Made by a program: the position numbers and the translations under genes
The notes under the pieces: generated by a model
What the model saw: only the letters and a program-made list of their open reading frames with translations
The model's database searches: none
Told to the model about the DNA's origin: nothing
Shown here: positions 24,342 through 33,680 of the stretch, piece by piece
Layout: every line of letters begins with the position of its first letter
Position numbering within the stretch: the first letter of the stretch is position 1
Assembly (NCBI GenBank): GCA_040387095.1
Contig: JAZKEJ010000003.1
Coordinates: forward strand, 1 to 64,000
Length of the DNA stretch: 64,000 nt
Direction: 5' to 3'
Source of the DNA: Methylotenera_A sp040387095
GTDB taxonomy: Bacteria > Pseudomonadota > Gammaproteobacteria > Burkholderiales > Methylophilaceae

Positions 24342-25046
24342 TCAGTGAATCTGCAGTTTTATCTCTGCGAAGTTACTTTTTATATAATCAAGTAATCCAA
24401 AAATAAAAACTACTAAACCAGCCATCTCCAAGCTCTCTTCTATGGTAGTTAAAGTGACATATATGAAATCAAAATTTAAATGAAATGAATAATAGTAACC
24501 ATTAATTAGCTCCATACCTATCGCGCCTGATAGATATATAAACGCAGCGAAAAGAAATTTTTTTGCACTAGGTTTAGGCAAATGTAAAAGAAACTTATAG
24601 AAATATAACGCAACTAAAATTACTACTAATATGCCCGGAATGACCCATGCCCAATGAAAAAAATTAGGCAGATTTTTGCCAAATAGCTGTCGAATTGGTG
24701 CTATCAAACCTTCGTGTAATGAGGTGATTTCATCCATAGCCATATACAAAAAGCCAAGCGCTAATATTGCCCAATGTTTAAAAAATATATTGGCGCGCTG
24801 TTTTTCAAAAGTACAAATAATAACCAAGAGCAAGGATGCGAATAAAAGCAGAAGCATTGAGAAAAAAGAGGGGAAATTATTTTCTTGATCTAAATTGAAT
24901 AGTGATATGAGTCCCAACATGCGGCCATGACCAGTTGCAAAACTAAGCAGTTGAATAGCTATACAAGTAACTGAAAAAAAGAGTGCTAACTTGGCTAGAA
25001 AGCGAACAACTTTATTAGAGCTAATGGAAATAATGTGTGAATACAT
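24342..25046 (-). CDS. Multi-spanning membrane protein of unknown function
   Basis: A 234-residue product with about six transmembrane segments. Charged residues lie in or beside helices: D105, E106, H111 and E112 in MDEITSLHE, E179 in GMELIN, and E203, E204 and E207 in TIEESLEM. Such a set could form a metal site in a membrane hydrolase or similar enzyme, but no family is recognised. It stands alone, convergent with the aldolase gene, and is AT-rich relative to its neighbours. Confidence 0.65.
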   Translation of the reverse strand: MYSHIISISSNKVVRFLAKLALFFSVTCIAIQLLSFATGHGRMLGLISLFNLDQENNFPSFFSMLLLLFASLLLVIICTFEKQRANIFFKHWAILALGFLYMAMDEITSLHEGLIAPIRQLFGKNLPNFFHWAWVIPGILVVILVALYFYKFLLHLPKPSAKKFLFAAFIYLSGAIGMELINGYYYSFHLNFDFIYVTLTTIEESLEMAGLVVFIFGLLDYIKSNFAEIKLQIH

Positions 25047-25176
25047 ATAAACGTTTTCTTAGTTGTAATAAATATGTAACAAAAAACGATGCTAGCTTAA
25101 CAGTTTTAATTAATCAACTGATTAAATCGGAAGCTTGAACTAAAGTTAAAGTGTATTTTCATTTAACTATTCATAA

Positions 25177-27174
25177 TTAGTGCGAAACATCTTCCACATG
25201 CAAGCCAGTATTTTGGCGCACATAAAGCTCTTCCCACAACTCTTCACTACGTTTATCGCGCGTGAACAGTGAAAATAAAATCACCATTAAAAAGCCCAAG
25301 GGAATCGAAATAATGCCCGGGTTTTTTAGTCGAAATAACGGCTTTTCTAAACCGATCATGCTGGTTTTTTGTCCAGAAAACTTGGTTAAGTCTTGTTTGG
25401 CTTTGGTGATTTGCTTTTCCAATGCAGCTATTTTGATTTGCGCTTTTTTGGATTCTTCAATTGGTGTGTCTTGGTCAATTGTGCTGCCAATTAAAACTAC
25501 TTGCAGTGGCAAGCTATCTAGCGCTTCTATGGTAGGTTTTGCAGGCTCTGCTTTTTGGCAGAAAGTAAAAAATTCGCAAACAATCCCTTCACTTTTTATT
25601 GCTTCTGCGCTAGGTTTTCCGGTTGCGCCTTCCAGCACTATTTGCGCATCTGCCACCATTTTTTGCGGGTAGGTCATATTTGGCGAAATCAGCACCAATA
25701 GAATTGCGCTGCCTGCTCCAATTAGCATGCCCATCACCACGCCAGTGGTGTTGCATTTTTTCCAGTAAAGCGTCAGAAAGATCGCAGGCAGATTGCTGGA
25801 TGCCGCGACGGCGAATGCCATACCCACTAAGTGAGCGACATTTTGACCTTTAGCCAGCATGCCAATAATAATCGCCACAATGCCAACGCCGATAGACGCG
25901 ATACGTGCCGCTTTCATTTGCTGCGCTTGTGTGGCGTTGCCATCTTTGATCACGTTGACATATAAATCGTGCGCGATTGCAGAGGCGGATGCCAGCACCA
26001 AGCCAGCGACTACTGCAACAATAGTGGCAAATGCGACTGCAGCCACAAATGCCAACATAAAGTTGCCTAATAAAGAATTTTCGCCGCCACCCAGATATTG
26101 AGCCAATAATGGCGCGGCCATATTGCCGCCTTTATCGATGCCGCCGATGACTTCCGGGCCAACATGCATGGCAGCGCCAAAGCCCAAGAACAAAGTTAAC
26201 ACATAAAAACCACCAATAATTGCCATCGCCCACACCACCGATTTGCGCGCTTCTTGTGCGTTTGGTACGGTAAAAAAGCGCATTAAAATATGCGGCAAAC
26301 CTGCTGTACCGAATACCAAAGCCATTCCCAAGCTGATTTGGTCGATTGGATCTTTTAAGAATAGCCCTGGCTCTAAGAAGCGCTGACCAAGTTCTTGTGC
26401 GTTCATATTGCTCGCTGCGGTGCCTAATAACTTTGCCACCTGTGCTTGAATTTTCGGGTCATCTACAACCGCTTGCAGAAAAGCGGGCAGGCTGAATCCG
26501 TATGGCAACCAAACCAAAGTGACCAATACTAAAGAGGCGATCACCAATAAAATCGCTTTGACGATTTGTACATAAGTGGTTGCAACCATGCCGCCAAAAA
26601 CCACGTAAGCCAGCATCAACGTGCCAACCGCTATCACCGATACTTCGTAATCAATACCGATCAGCGTTTTCACTAACACTCCGCCGCCAACCATTTGCGC
26701 GGTAAGGTAGAAAATAGAAACCGTGATAGTAGAAAGCGCAGCGATCATGCGTGCTTTTTTGGGGTCGTTGCGGAACGCTAAAATATCGCCAAGCGTATAT
26801 TTGCCGATATTGCGGCAAGGCTCTGCAATCACCAAAAGTACGGCGATATAACCCATTAGAAAGCCGACCGAATACATAAAACCATCGTAGCCATACAGTG
26901 AAATTAATCCTGCGATACCTAGAAATGATGCGGCAGAAAGATAATCACCGGCAATCGCCCAGCCGTTTTGCAAGCCGGAAATGGAGTTGCCCGCTGCATA
27001 AAAATCGGTGGTGGATTTGACGCGTTTACTTGCCCACCAGGTGATTGCCATCGTGGCGGCGATAATGCTGCTGAATACTAAAAAAGTCAGCCAGCGGTAT
27101 TCACTGGCTACTGCGCCTTGTGCATGAGCATTCAAGCTTAGAAAACCTAACACCATTAAAATAATGATTTTCAT
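25177..27174 (-). CDS. actP: Cation/acetate-type sodium:solute symporter
   Basis: A 665-residue member of the solute:sodium symporter family, importing acetate or another short carboxylate with Na+. An N-terminal signal-like segment is followed by about 13 transmembrane helices; the family signature is seen around AGDYLSAASFLGIAG. Compared with E. coli ActP (549 residues) it carries roughly 115 extra residues before the last helix (about 510-625), including a charged coiled-coil-like stretch. Its start overlaps the stop of the DUF485 gene (ATGA), the usual pair. Substrate assignment is by family only. Confidence 0.88.
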   Translation of the reverse strand: MKIIILMVLGFLSLNAHAQGAVASEYRWLTFLVFSSIIAATMAITWWASKRVKSTTDFYAAGNSISGLQNGWAIAGDYLSAASFLGIAGLISLYGYDGFMYSVGFLMGYIAVLLVIAEPCRNIGKYTLGDILAFRNDPKKARMIAALSTITVSIFYLTAQMVGGGVLVKTLIGIDYEVSVIAVGTLMLAYVVFGGMVATTYVQIVKAILLVIASLVLVTLVWLPYGFSLPAFLQAVVDDPKIQAQVAKLLGTAASNMNAQELGQRFLEPGLFLKDPIDQISLGMALVFGTAGLPHILMRFFTVPNAQEARKSVVWAMAIIGGFYVLTLFLGFGAAMHVGPEVIGGIDKGGNMAAPLLAQYLGGGENSLLGNFMLAFVAAVAFATIVAVVAGLVLASASAIAHDLYVNVIKDGNATQAQQMKAARIASIGVGIVAIIIGMLAKGQNVAHLVGMAFAVAASSNLPAIFLTLYWKKCNTTGVVMGMLIGAGSAILLVLISPNMTYPQKMVADAQIVLEGATGKPSAEAIKSEGIVCEFFTFCQKAEPAKPTIEALDSLPLQVVLIGSTIDQDTPIEESKKAQIKIAALEKQITKAKQDLTKFSGQKTSMIGLEKPLFRLKNPGIISIPLGFLMVILFSLFTRDKRSEELWEELYVRQNTGLHVEDVSH

Positions 27175-27551
27175 CTCGCACCCTTAATGTTATGTGCGTC
27201 TTCGATCAAGATTTTTGCACGTGAATCAAACTCCGCATTGGCACGCTTGGCGTAAATGGCTGCAATGCACCACGCGACAATAAACTGGCTTAATGCAAAC
27301 AATAAACCAACGTTAATCACGCCCCAAATCTTAACTGTTAAAATCGATTGAAAATAGGCAGTTGCAATGGGCAGTGAGAAATAAAAAACTAAGGCAAACA
27401 ACATCATTCTCCATAGGAATCGATTTTTATCGCGGTGCAAATCTTGAAAGCGCGGGTCTGATTCAATGGCTTGCCAATTGATTGCTGATTTACTGATGTG
27501 TTCGGGTATATGCTGATTTTGAGGCTGGTTTGGCGGCGAATTCTTTTGCAT
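27171..27551 (-). CDS. DUF485 membrane protein, symporter partner
   Basis: A 126-residue product with two transmembrane segments (about 47-67 and 81-103) preceded by DPRFQDLHRDKNRFLW, the conserved DUF485 opening. DUF485 genes (E. coli yjcH) nearly always precede actP. The 4-bp overlap with the symporter start indicates coupling. The role is unproven and is assumed to be accessory to transport. Confidence 0.88.
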   Translation of the reverse strand: MQKNSPPNQPQNQHIPEHISKSAINWQAIESDPRFQDLHRDKNRFLWRMMLFALVFYFSLPIATAYFQSILTVKIWGVINVGLLFALSQFIVAWCIAAIYAKRANAEFDSRAKILIEDAHNIKGAR

Positions 27552-27699
27552 GATTTAGTTGGTTTCCTGAAGGCATTCTTGAGATTATTACCCGTTTGTT
27601 TGCAAACCCTACATTGTTATTCTACTGCCTTTGCGGTAAAATTTGTTCCCGTCTGTAAGCTAATTCTTGGCTTGCCATTAAGTGTAAAGCGTCTTGTAA

Positions 27700-29331
27700 A
27701 TGACCAAATATGTATTCGTCACTGGCGGTGTAGTTTCTTCTCTGGGTAAAGGTATCGCCGCTGCCAGTTTAGGCGCAATCTTGGAATCGCGTGGTATCAA
27801 AGTCACCATGCTCAAGTTAGATCCCTATATCAACGTTGACCCTGGCACCATGTCGCCATTCCAGCACGGTGAAGTTTTTGTGACCGATGACGGCGCAGAA
27901 ACCGATTTGGATCTGGGCCATTATGAGCGATTTATTTCGCAGCGCATGGGCAAACGCAACAATTTCACCACTGGGCAAATTTACGAAACTGTGATTAAAA
28001 AAGAACGTCGCGGCGAATATCTAGGCAAAACCGTGCAAGTGATTCCGCATATCACCGATGAGATCAAAACGCATATCAAACGCGGTGCAGAAGGTGCTGA
28101 TGTGGCAATTGTGGAAGTGGGCGGCACAGTGGGCGATATTGAATCGTTGCCGTTTCTGGAAGCGATTCGCCAGATGGGTTTTGAAGAAGGAAAAACCAAT
28201 GCCTGTTATATCCATTTAACACTATTGCCCTGGATTGCCGCAGCGGGCGAGTTGAAAACCAAACCGACACAGCACTCTGTAAAAGAGTTGCGAGAAATCG
28301 GTATTCAGCCGGATATCTTACTTTGCCGTGCAGACCGCAATATACCGGATGACGAACGTAAAAAAATCGCCTTATTTACAAATGTAGCGCCAGAAGCGGT
28401 GATCAGCGCGATCGATGCGGATTCTATTTATAAAATCCCTGGATTGTTACATGACCAGATGCTAGATGAAATCGTCTGTCATAAATTAAATATTCTGGCC
28501 AAAGCGGCTGACTTATCCAGCTGGGAAAAAATCTCTTACGCACTTGCTAACCCTAAACATCTAGTCAATGTGGCCTTTGTGGGTAAGTATGTCGATTTGA
28601 CCGAATCGTACAAATCGCTGACAGAAGCCTTGATTCATGCTGGTATTCATACCGAATCAAAAGTCAAAATCCATTATATGGATAGTGAAGAAATCGAACA
28701 GAACGGTACGGAAAAATTAGCGGCGATGGACGCGATTCTGATTCCCGGCGGTTTCGGGGTCCGTGGCACAGAAGGCAAAATCGCAGCAATTCAATACGCG
28801 CGTGAGAATAAAATCCCTTATTTGGGTATTTGCCTGGGCATGCAGTTAGCGGTGATCGAATTCGCACGTAATGTTGCAAACCTAAAAGATGCCAATAGTA
28901 CGGAATTCAATGCAGATGCGCCGCATAAATTGATTGGCTTGATTGACGAGTGGCAAGATGCTTCGGGTAAAATCGAAAAACGCGATGAAAATTCTGAGCT
29001 TGGCGGCACCATGCGTTTAGGCGCACAGGCCTGCCCGACAGTAGAAAATACCTTGGCTGCCAGCATTTATGGCACACAAGTGAATGAGCGCCATCGCCAT
29101 CGCTATGAAGTGAATAATCACTATGTTGAACAAATTAAGAATGCTGGTCTGGTGATTTCTGCGCGTACCATTGGTGAAGATTTATGTGAAATGATTGAGC
29201 TGCCAAAAGAAACACATCCTTGGTTTGTGGCTTGCCAATTTCACCCGGAATTTACTTCTAATCCTCGCGCAGGTCATCCGTTGTTTAAAGCTTATGTGCA
29301 AGCTGCTTTAGATAATAAGGCGGTTAACTAG
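27700..29331 (+). CDS. pyrG: CTP synthase
   Basis: A 543-residue CTP synthase making CTP from UTP, glutamine and ATP. The N-terminal synthetase domain opens with KYVFVTGGVVSSLGKGI; the C-terminal class I glutaminase domain has GICLGMQ (nucleophile Cys) and the His/Glu of CQFHPEF. Full length. It begins the classic pyrG-kdsA-eno-ftsB operon; the upstream gap to the divergent DUF485 gene is about 150 bp. Confidence 0.97.
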   Translation: MTKYVFVTGGVVSSLGKGIAAASLGAILESRGIKVTMLKLDPYINVDPGTMSPFQHGEVFVTDDGAETDLDLGHYERFISQRMGKRNNFTTGQIYETVIKKERRGEYLGKTVQVIPHITDEIKTHIKRGAEGADVAIVEVGGTVGDIESLPFLEAIRQMGFEEGKTNACYIHLTLLPWIAAAGELKTKPTQHSVKELREIGIQPDILLCRADRNIPDDERKKIALFTNVAPEAVISAIDADSIYKIPGLLHDQMLDEIVCHKLNILAKAADLSSWEKISYALANPKHLVNVAFVGKYVDLTESYKSLTEALIHAGIHTESKVKIHYMDSEEIEQNGTEKLAAMDAILIPGGFGVRGTEGKIAAIQYARENKIPYLGICLGMQLAVIEFARNVANLKDANSTEFNADAPHKLIGLIDEWQDASGKIEKRDENSELGGTMRLGAQACPTVENTLAASIYGTQVNERHRHRYEVNNHYVEQIKNAGLVISARTIGEDLCEMIELPKETHPWFVACQFHPEFTSNPRAGHPLFKAYVQAALDNKAVN

Positions 29332-30171
29332 ATGAATTTATGCAATTTTAATGTAGGTCTTGAGCATCCATTATTTTTAATCGCGGGACCTTGTGTGATC
29401 GAATCACGCGAATTTGCGATTGAAACAGCAGGTAAGTTAAAAGAAATCGCGGAAAAAGTCGGCATCCCTTTTATCTATAAATCATCCTATGACAAAGCGA
29501 ATCGCAGTTCCACCAAGACGTTTCGCGGCTTTGGCTTGGATGAAGGCCTGCGTATTCTGGACGAAGTTAGAAGCCAGATTGGCGTACCTGTGTTGACGGA
29601 TGTGCATACCACAGAGCAAGTGCCGCATGTGGCAGCCGTGGTGGATGTGTTGCAAACACCGGCTTTTCTGTGCCGCCAAACCGATTTCATTGTCGCGGTG
29701 GCGACTTGCGGTAAACCGGTTAACATCAAAAAAGGTCAGTTCTTAGCGCCGCACGATATGTTGCAAGTGGTGAATAAAGCCAAAGAAGCTAATGGCAATC
29801 AGGATACGATTATGGTGTGCGAGCGGGGCGCCAGCTTTGGCTATAATACTCTGGTATCGGATATGCGCGGCTTGGCGATTATGCGCGAAACCAATTGTCC
29901 GGTGGTGTTCGATGCGACGCACTCCGTTCAGCAGCCGGGTGGGCAGGGCGATAAGAGCGGTGGCCAGCGTGAATTTGTGCCTGTGTTATCTCGCGCTGCG
30001 GTAGCCAGCGGTATCGCCGGCATCTTTATGGAAACGCATCCAGACCCTTCAAAAGCGTTGTCAGATGGACCAAACGCGTGGCCACTGGATAAAATGGAAG
30101 ACTTGCTGCATTTGTTAGTTGATATGGATAGATTAGTCAAAAAATCTGGATTTATTGAATCAACACTTTAG
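29332..30171 (+). CDS. kdsA: 3-deoxy-D-manno-octulosonate 8-phosphate synthase
   Basis: A 279-residue enzyme condensing PEP with arabinose 5-phosphate to Kdo 8-phosphate for LPS inner core. Features: LIAGPCVIES, KSSYDKANRSS, the QTDF loop, CERGASFGYNTLVSDMR and FDATHSVQQPGG. The Cys-containing GPC places it near the metal-dependent class, not verified further. The ATG follows the pyrG stop with no gap, so translation is coupled. Confidence 0.96.
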   Translation: MNLCNFNVGLEHPLFLIAGPCVIESREFAIETAGKLKEIAEKVGIPFIYKSSYDKANRSSTKTFRGFGLDEGLRILDEVRSQIGVPVLTDVHTTEQVPHVAAVVDVLQTPAFLCRQTDFIVAVATCGKPVNIKKGQFLAPHDMLQVVNKAKEANGNQDTIMVCERGASFGYNTLVSDMRGLAIMRETNCPVVFDATHSVQQPGGQGDKSGGQREFVPVLSRAAVASGIAGIFMETHPDPSKALSDGPNAWPLDKMEDLLHLLVDMDRLVKKSGFIESTL

Positions 30172-30226
30172 AATCAACGTTTTAAGTAGTAAACGTATTT
30201 TTATCATCAATTTTTAGGATTAAAAA

Positions 30227-31513
30227 ATGAGCGCAATTGTAGATATTATCAGTCGTGAAATATTAGATTCACGCGGCAACCCAACAGTTGAATGTGACGT
30301 ATTGCTGGAAAGCGGTGTCATCGGCCGTGCGGCAGTGCCATCTGGCGCATCTACCGGTGCAAAAGAAGCGATGGAACTGCGCGATGGCGATGCAGACCGT
30401 TATTTGGGCAAAGGCGTATTGCAAGCAGTTGAAAATGTGAATACTGAAATCACAGAAGCGATTATTGGCTTGGACTGTGAAGAGCAAAGCTTTATCGATA
30501 AAACTTTAATCGAGTTGGACGGTTCTGAAAATAAAGACCGTTTAGGCGCAAATGCGCTACTCGCGGTTTCAATGGCCTGTGCGCGCGCAGCGGCAGAAGA
30601 ATCAGGATTGCCTTTGTATCGCTACTTAGGCGGCTCTGGCGCGATGCAATTGCCTACTCCGATGATGAATATTATCAACGGCGGCGCGCATGCGGATAAC
30701 TCTGTTGATATGCAAGAGTTCATGATTATTCCAGCTGGCTTACCAACATTCAGGGAAGCCTTGCGTTGCGGCGCGGAAATCTTTCATCAACTTAAGAAAA
30801 CACTGCATAAAAAAGGCTTAGCCACTACAGTGGGTGACGAAGGCGGTTTTGCACCTAATTTAGCCAGTAATGAAGATGCGATTAAACTTATTTTAGAATC
30901 CATTTCTGATGCAGGTTATGAGCCGGGCCGCGATGTATATCTAGGCTTGGATTGCGCTAGTACCGAATTTTACAAAGACGGTAAATATCATTTGGAATCA
31001 GAGGGTCTATCGCTGAGTTCAGCACAATTTACTGATTACCTAGCGACATGGGTAGATAAATACCCAATCATCAGTATTGAAGATGGCATGGGTGAATTTG
31101 ACTGGGATGGTTGGGATATCCTGACTAAACGCCTAGGCAAAACCACGCAGCTAGTGGGTGACGATTTATTTGTGACCAATTCAAAAATCCTGCGCGAGGG
31201 TATCAAGCGCGGCGTGGCCAACTCCGTATTGATTAAAGTGAATCAAATCGGTACCTTGACGGAAACTTTCCAAACCATTGAAATGGCAAAACGCGCGGGT
31301 TACACAGCCGTTGTGTCGCATCGCTCCGGTGAAACAGAAGACACGACAATCGCGGATATTTCAGTAGCGACCAATGCCTTGCAAATTAAAACTGGTTCAT
31401 TGTGCCGTAGTGAGCGTATCGCTAAATACAACCAATTGTTGCGCATTGAAGAAGAGTTGGGTGATGCAACGAGTTATGCAGGTATGGGCGCGTTTTACCA
31501 GCTGTTCAAATAA
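30227..31513 (+). CDS. eno: Enolase
   Basis: A 428-residue glycolytic enzyme interconverting 2-phosphoglycerate and PEP; also a degradosome component in many proteobacteria. Motifs: SREILDSRGNPTVE, GASTGAKEA, the catalytic Lys in LIKVNQIGTLTET and SHRSGETEDT. It lies 55 bp after kdsA with a taggatt ribosome-binding site. A large nested palindrome follows the stop. Confidence 0.97.
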   Translation: MSAIVDIISREILDSRGNPTVECDVLLESGVIGRAAVPSGASTGAKEAMELRDGDADRYLGKGVLQAVENVNTEITEAIIGLDCEEQSFIDKTLIELDGSENKDRLGANALLAVSMACARAAAEESGLPLYRYLGGSGAMQLPTPMMNIINGGAHADNSVDMQEFMIIPAGLPTFREALRCGAEIFHQLKKTLHKKGLATTVGDEGGFAPNLASNEDAIKLILESISDAGYEPGRDVYLGLDCASTEFYKDGKYHLESEGLSLSSAQFTDYLATWVDKYPIISIEDGMGEFDWDGWDILTKRLGKTTQLVGDDLFVTNSKILREGIKRGVANSVLIKVNQIGTLTETFQTIEMAKRAGYTAVVSHRSGETEDTTIADISVATNALQIKTGSLCRSERIAKYNQLLRIEEELGDATSYAGMGAFYQLFK

Positions 31514-31613
31514 TTTCAAGTGCAATCGAACCAATACGTTGTTGCATTAGCTTGCCGTACTTGTTGTACTGTCTGCGCTAATGCGCCTAGTCTTGGTTCG
31601 ACTACACTTGAAA
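31514..31613. repeat. 100-bp nested palindromic element between eno and ftsB
   Basis: Outer arms 31514-31534 and 31593-31613 are 21 bp with two mismatches (TTTCAAGTG..CGAACCAA against TTGGTTCG..CACTTGAAA). Inside are GCATTAGC/GCTAATGC and a central GTAC..GTAC. The whole can fold into one long interrupted hairpin. It lacks a following T run, so it is not a simple terminator; it is more like a REP or MITE-type repeat or an mRNA-stabilising structure within the operon. Confidence 0.75.
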
Positions 31614-31656
31614 TGAAATGTGTGCAAACCTATAAAAAAGCTCACAAAGACTTATT

Positions 31657-32040
31657 TTGAAGGCTTTAACACTTATTTTTGTTATCTTAATTGCCTTGCT
31701 GCAGTATCCACTGTGGCTTGGCAAAGGTAGCTGGTTGCGGGTGTGGAATGTTAACCAGCAAATCAGCAATCAAAAAGAAAAAAATAAAGCGCTCAAACAG
31801 CGTAACGAAACTTTAAGTGCCGAAGTGCGTGATTTAAAACAAGGCAATGCGGCGATTGAAGAGCGCGCGCGTAGCGAGTTGGGCATGATTAAAGAAGATG
31901 AAGTGTTTTATCAAGTGATTGATCAGCCACTGCCGACTATTCAGCAGAATCAATTGCCAGAAATTTCTGCTATTCAAAATACCCAGCCCGAATTAACCTT
32001 AACGCCAACAATAACGCCTCTAGGCAATCCGACACCCTAA
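31657..32040 (+). CDS. ftsB: Cell division protein FtsB
   Basis: A 127-residue bitopic membrane protein of the FtsQLB divisome subcomplex. A short cytoplasmic tip, one transmembrane helix (about 4-20), then a periplasmic coiled coil (NQQISNQKEKNKALKQRNE...) and the conserved ERARSELGMIKEDEVFYQ. The start is TTG at 31657. The C-terminal 30 residues are Pro/Thr-rich, longer than in E. coli FtsB (103). Position after eno is the standard one. Confidence 0.93.
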   Translation: MKALTLIFVILIALLQYPLWLGKGSWLRVWNVNQQISNQKEKNKALKQRNETLSAEVRDLKQGNAAIEERARSELGMIKEDEVFYQVIDQPLPTIQQNQLPEISAIQNTQPELTLTPTITPLGNPTP

Positions 32041-32078
32041 CTTAATGAGTCTTAACTTAATCGCATTTTTAACGCAAA

Positions 32079-33131
32079 TCAGTCGTTAATTATTTGATCT
32101 TCTACCGTATAAGGTAACGGTTTGATGTTGATAGCAAAGCCTTGCCAAGTCAGATTTCCCGCATGTTTTGCCTCAATACGCAGTTCAATCAACGCATCAA
32201 ATCCACTTTGATTATTCGGCGCGACGCGCACGATTTGTCCCACATCACTGTTTGCAGCATCGAGTATTTTATCGCCTTCAACTGGTGCTGTATATGTTGC
32301 AATGCCAGCCAAATAAGTACGGCGTTTTACTTTGCCTAAATAGTGTGTTCGGGCGACGATTTCCTGGCCGGTGTAGCAACCTTTTTTAAAATTAATGCCG
32401 TTTAAAATATCTAAATTCAGCATTTGCGGCACAAATTGTTCTTGGGTTTTAGGCAATACATCAGGTATGCCACTTTGAATATCCAGCCAATCCCAACAGG
32501 GCTTACCGACAAGCTGGCACTGCGCTTTAAGCGCGTTAAAAATAATTGGCGCGTTTACGCTATCTGTAAAGATTTGAAACCGCGTATGACCTGAGATTGT
32601 TGGCAATTTTAAAACCGCGCCATTTTCCAAGCTGACTAATTCGTAATCTTGTGTGGGAATCTTGCCAAAAAAAGGTGTTAATAATATTGCAGAATCTGGG
32701 CCATTGATGCCGAATTTAATAATGTTTTCCGACACATCTTTTATTTCTACTTTGCTACGCATAACATACATTTTTAGCCGTTTCATCATCGGCTCTAGCA
32801 AGGCACGATTAAACTGTAAGTGCATGTGGTCATAATGAGCAAAAGCCAGAAATAGAGCCAGCAAGCGTCCTTTTGGTGTGCAATAACCACTGTAATGTGC
32901 GATATTGCTGGTTAATAGCAATTTCACGTCATTAGTGACTTGGCCTTGTAAGAAGCTTATTGCATCTGCGCCACCAATTTCTAACAAGCCTAAATGGCTT
33001 AAATCGCATAGCGTATTAACGCGTTGTGTGGCGGATAATTCATCTTGTAAATCACCATAATGACTGATAGCGCCATCTGTCATCACCGCGCCGTGTTGTA
33101 CTAATCCTGATTGCCATTCTGATGCTGTCAT
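32079..33131 (-). CDS. ygfZ: Folate-binding protein YgfZ/GcvT-like
   Basis: A 350-residue GcvT-fold protein involved in maintaining certain Fe-S enzymes (such as MiaB) through folate. Contains the signature KGCYTGQEIVART with its conserved Cys, and the N-terminal LCDLSHLGLLEIGGADAISFLQGQ. Divergent from the YgfX-like gene, an adjacency also seen around ygfZ in gammaproteobacteria. Full length. Confidence 0.92.
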   Translation of the reverse strand: MTASEWQSGLVQHGAVMTDGAISHYGDLQDELSATQRVNTLCDLSHLGLLEIGGADAISFLQGQVTNDVKLLLTSNIAHYSGYCTPKGRLLALFLAFAHYDHMHLQFNRALLEPMMKRLKMYVMRSKVEIKDVSENIIKFGINGPDSAILLTPFFGKIPTQDYELVSLENGAVLKLPTISGHTRFQIFTDSVNAPIIFNALKAQCQLVGKPCWDWLDIQSGIPDVLPKTQEQFVPQMLNLDILNGINFKKGCYTGQEIVARTHYLGKVKRRTYLAGIATYTAPVEGDKILDAANSDVGQIVRVAPNNQSGFDALIELRIEAKHAGNLTWQGFAINIKPLPYTVEDQIIND

Positions 33132-33170
33132 GCGATTATTTGCCTTGATTAGATATTATTAGACTGCTGA

Positions 33171-33680
33171 ATGAAACCCATTTTAACTAAAGCTGTTTTA
33201 TCAAAACCGATTGTGATACAACTTTTGCCCTCAACACTATTATTGGGTCTGTTGGTCGCAGTTGCAACTATCAGCGCGGTGATTATTTTAATCTCAACAA
33301 TCATTTTACCCATCAAATATGCTGTTTTTGTGTTAATAATTATCTCTACAATTTACTATGTCATGCGCGATGCGCTATTGATGCTGCCTTGGTCGTGGCA
33401 AAAGATTGAAATCGATATGAAGGGTGTGTTGAATTTAACCAATAAAAAGCAGCAAAAAATCCAGCCTCAATTGGAGTTTACAAGTTTTATACATCAATAC
33501 TTAACCATTTTAAACTTCAAGAGACAAGGCGTCAGATTGAACTTGCCGCCTGTATTGTTGCTGCCAAATCGTTCACACGATTTGGCATATCAGGATGCTT
33601 TAAGACGATTGCGGGTATGGATGCGCTTCTTTAAGCACGACAAAGTAAATCAAGATAATTTTGTCGCACCGACTGCTTGA
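33171..33680 (+). CDS. YgfX-like small membrane protein
   Basis: A 169-residue product. Two transmembrane helices (about 22-45 and 48-66), then a soluble tail with PWSWQKIEIDMKG, LNLPPVLLLPN and the C-terminal RRLRVWMRF characteristic of YgfX (DUF1434/CptA-like) proteins. YgfX has been described in E. coli as a toxin acting on cytoskeletal proteins, but the role is debated. No SdhE/YgfY gene is adjacent. Its 3' end overlaps the convergent mxaL gene by 31 bp. Confidence 0.65.
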   Translation: MKPILTKAVLSKPIVIQLLPSTLLLGLLVAVATISAVIILISTIILPIKYAVFVLIIISTIYYVMRDALLMLPWSWQKIEIDMKGVLNLTNKKQQKIQPQLEFTSFIHQYLTILNFKRQGVRLNLPPVLLLPNRSHDLAYQDALRRLRVWMRFFKHDKVNQDNFVAPTA

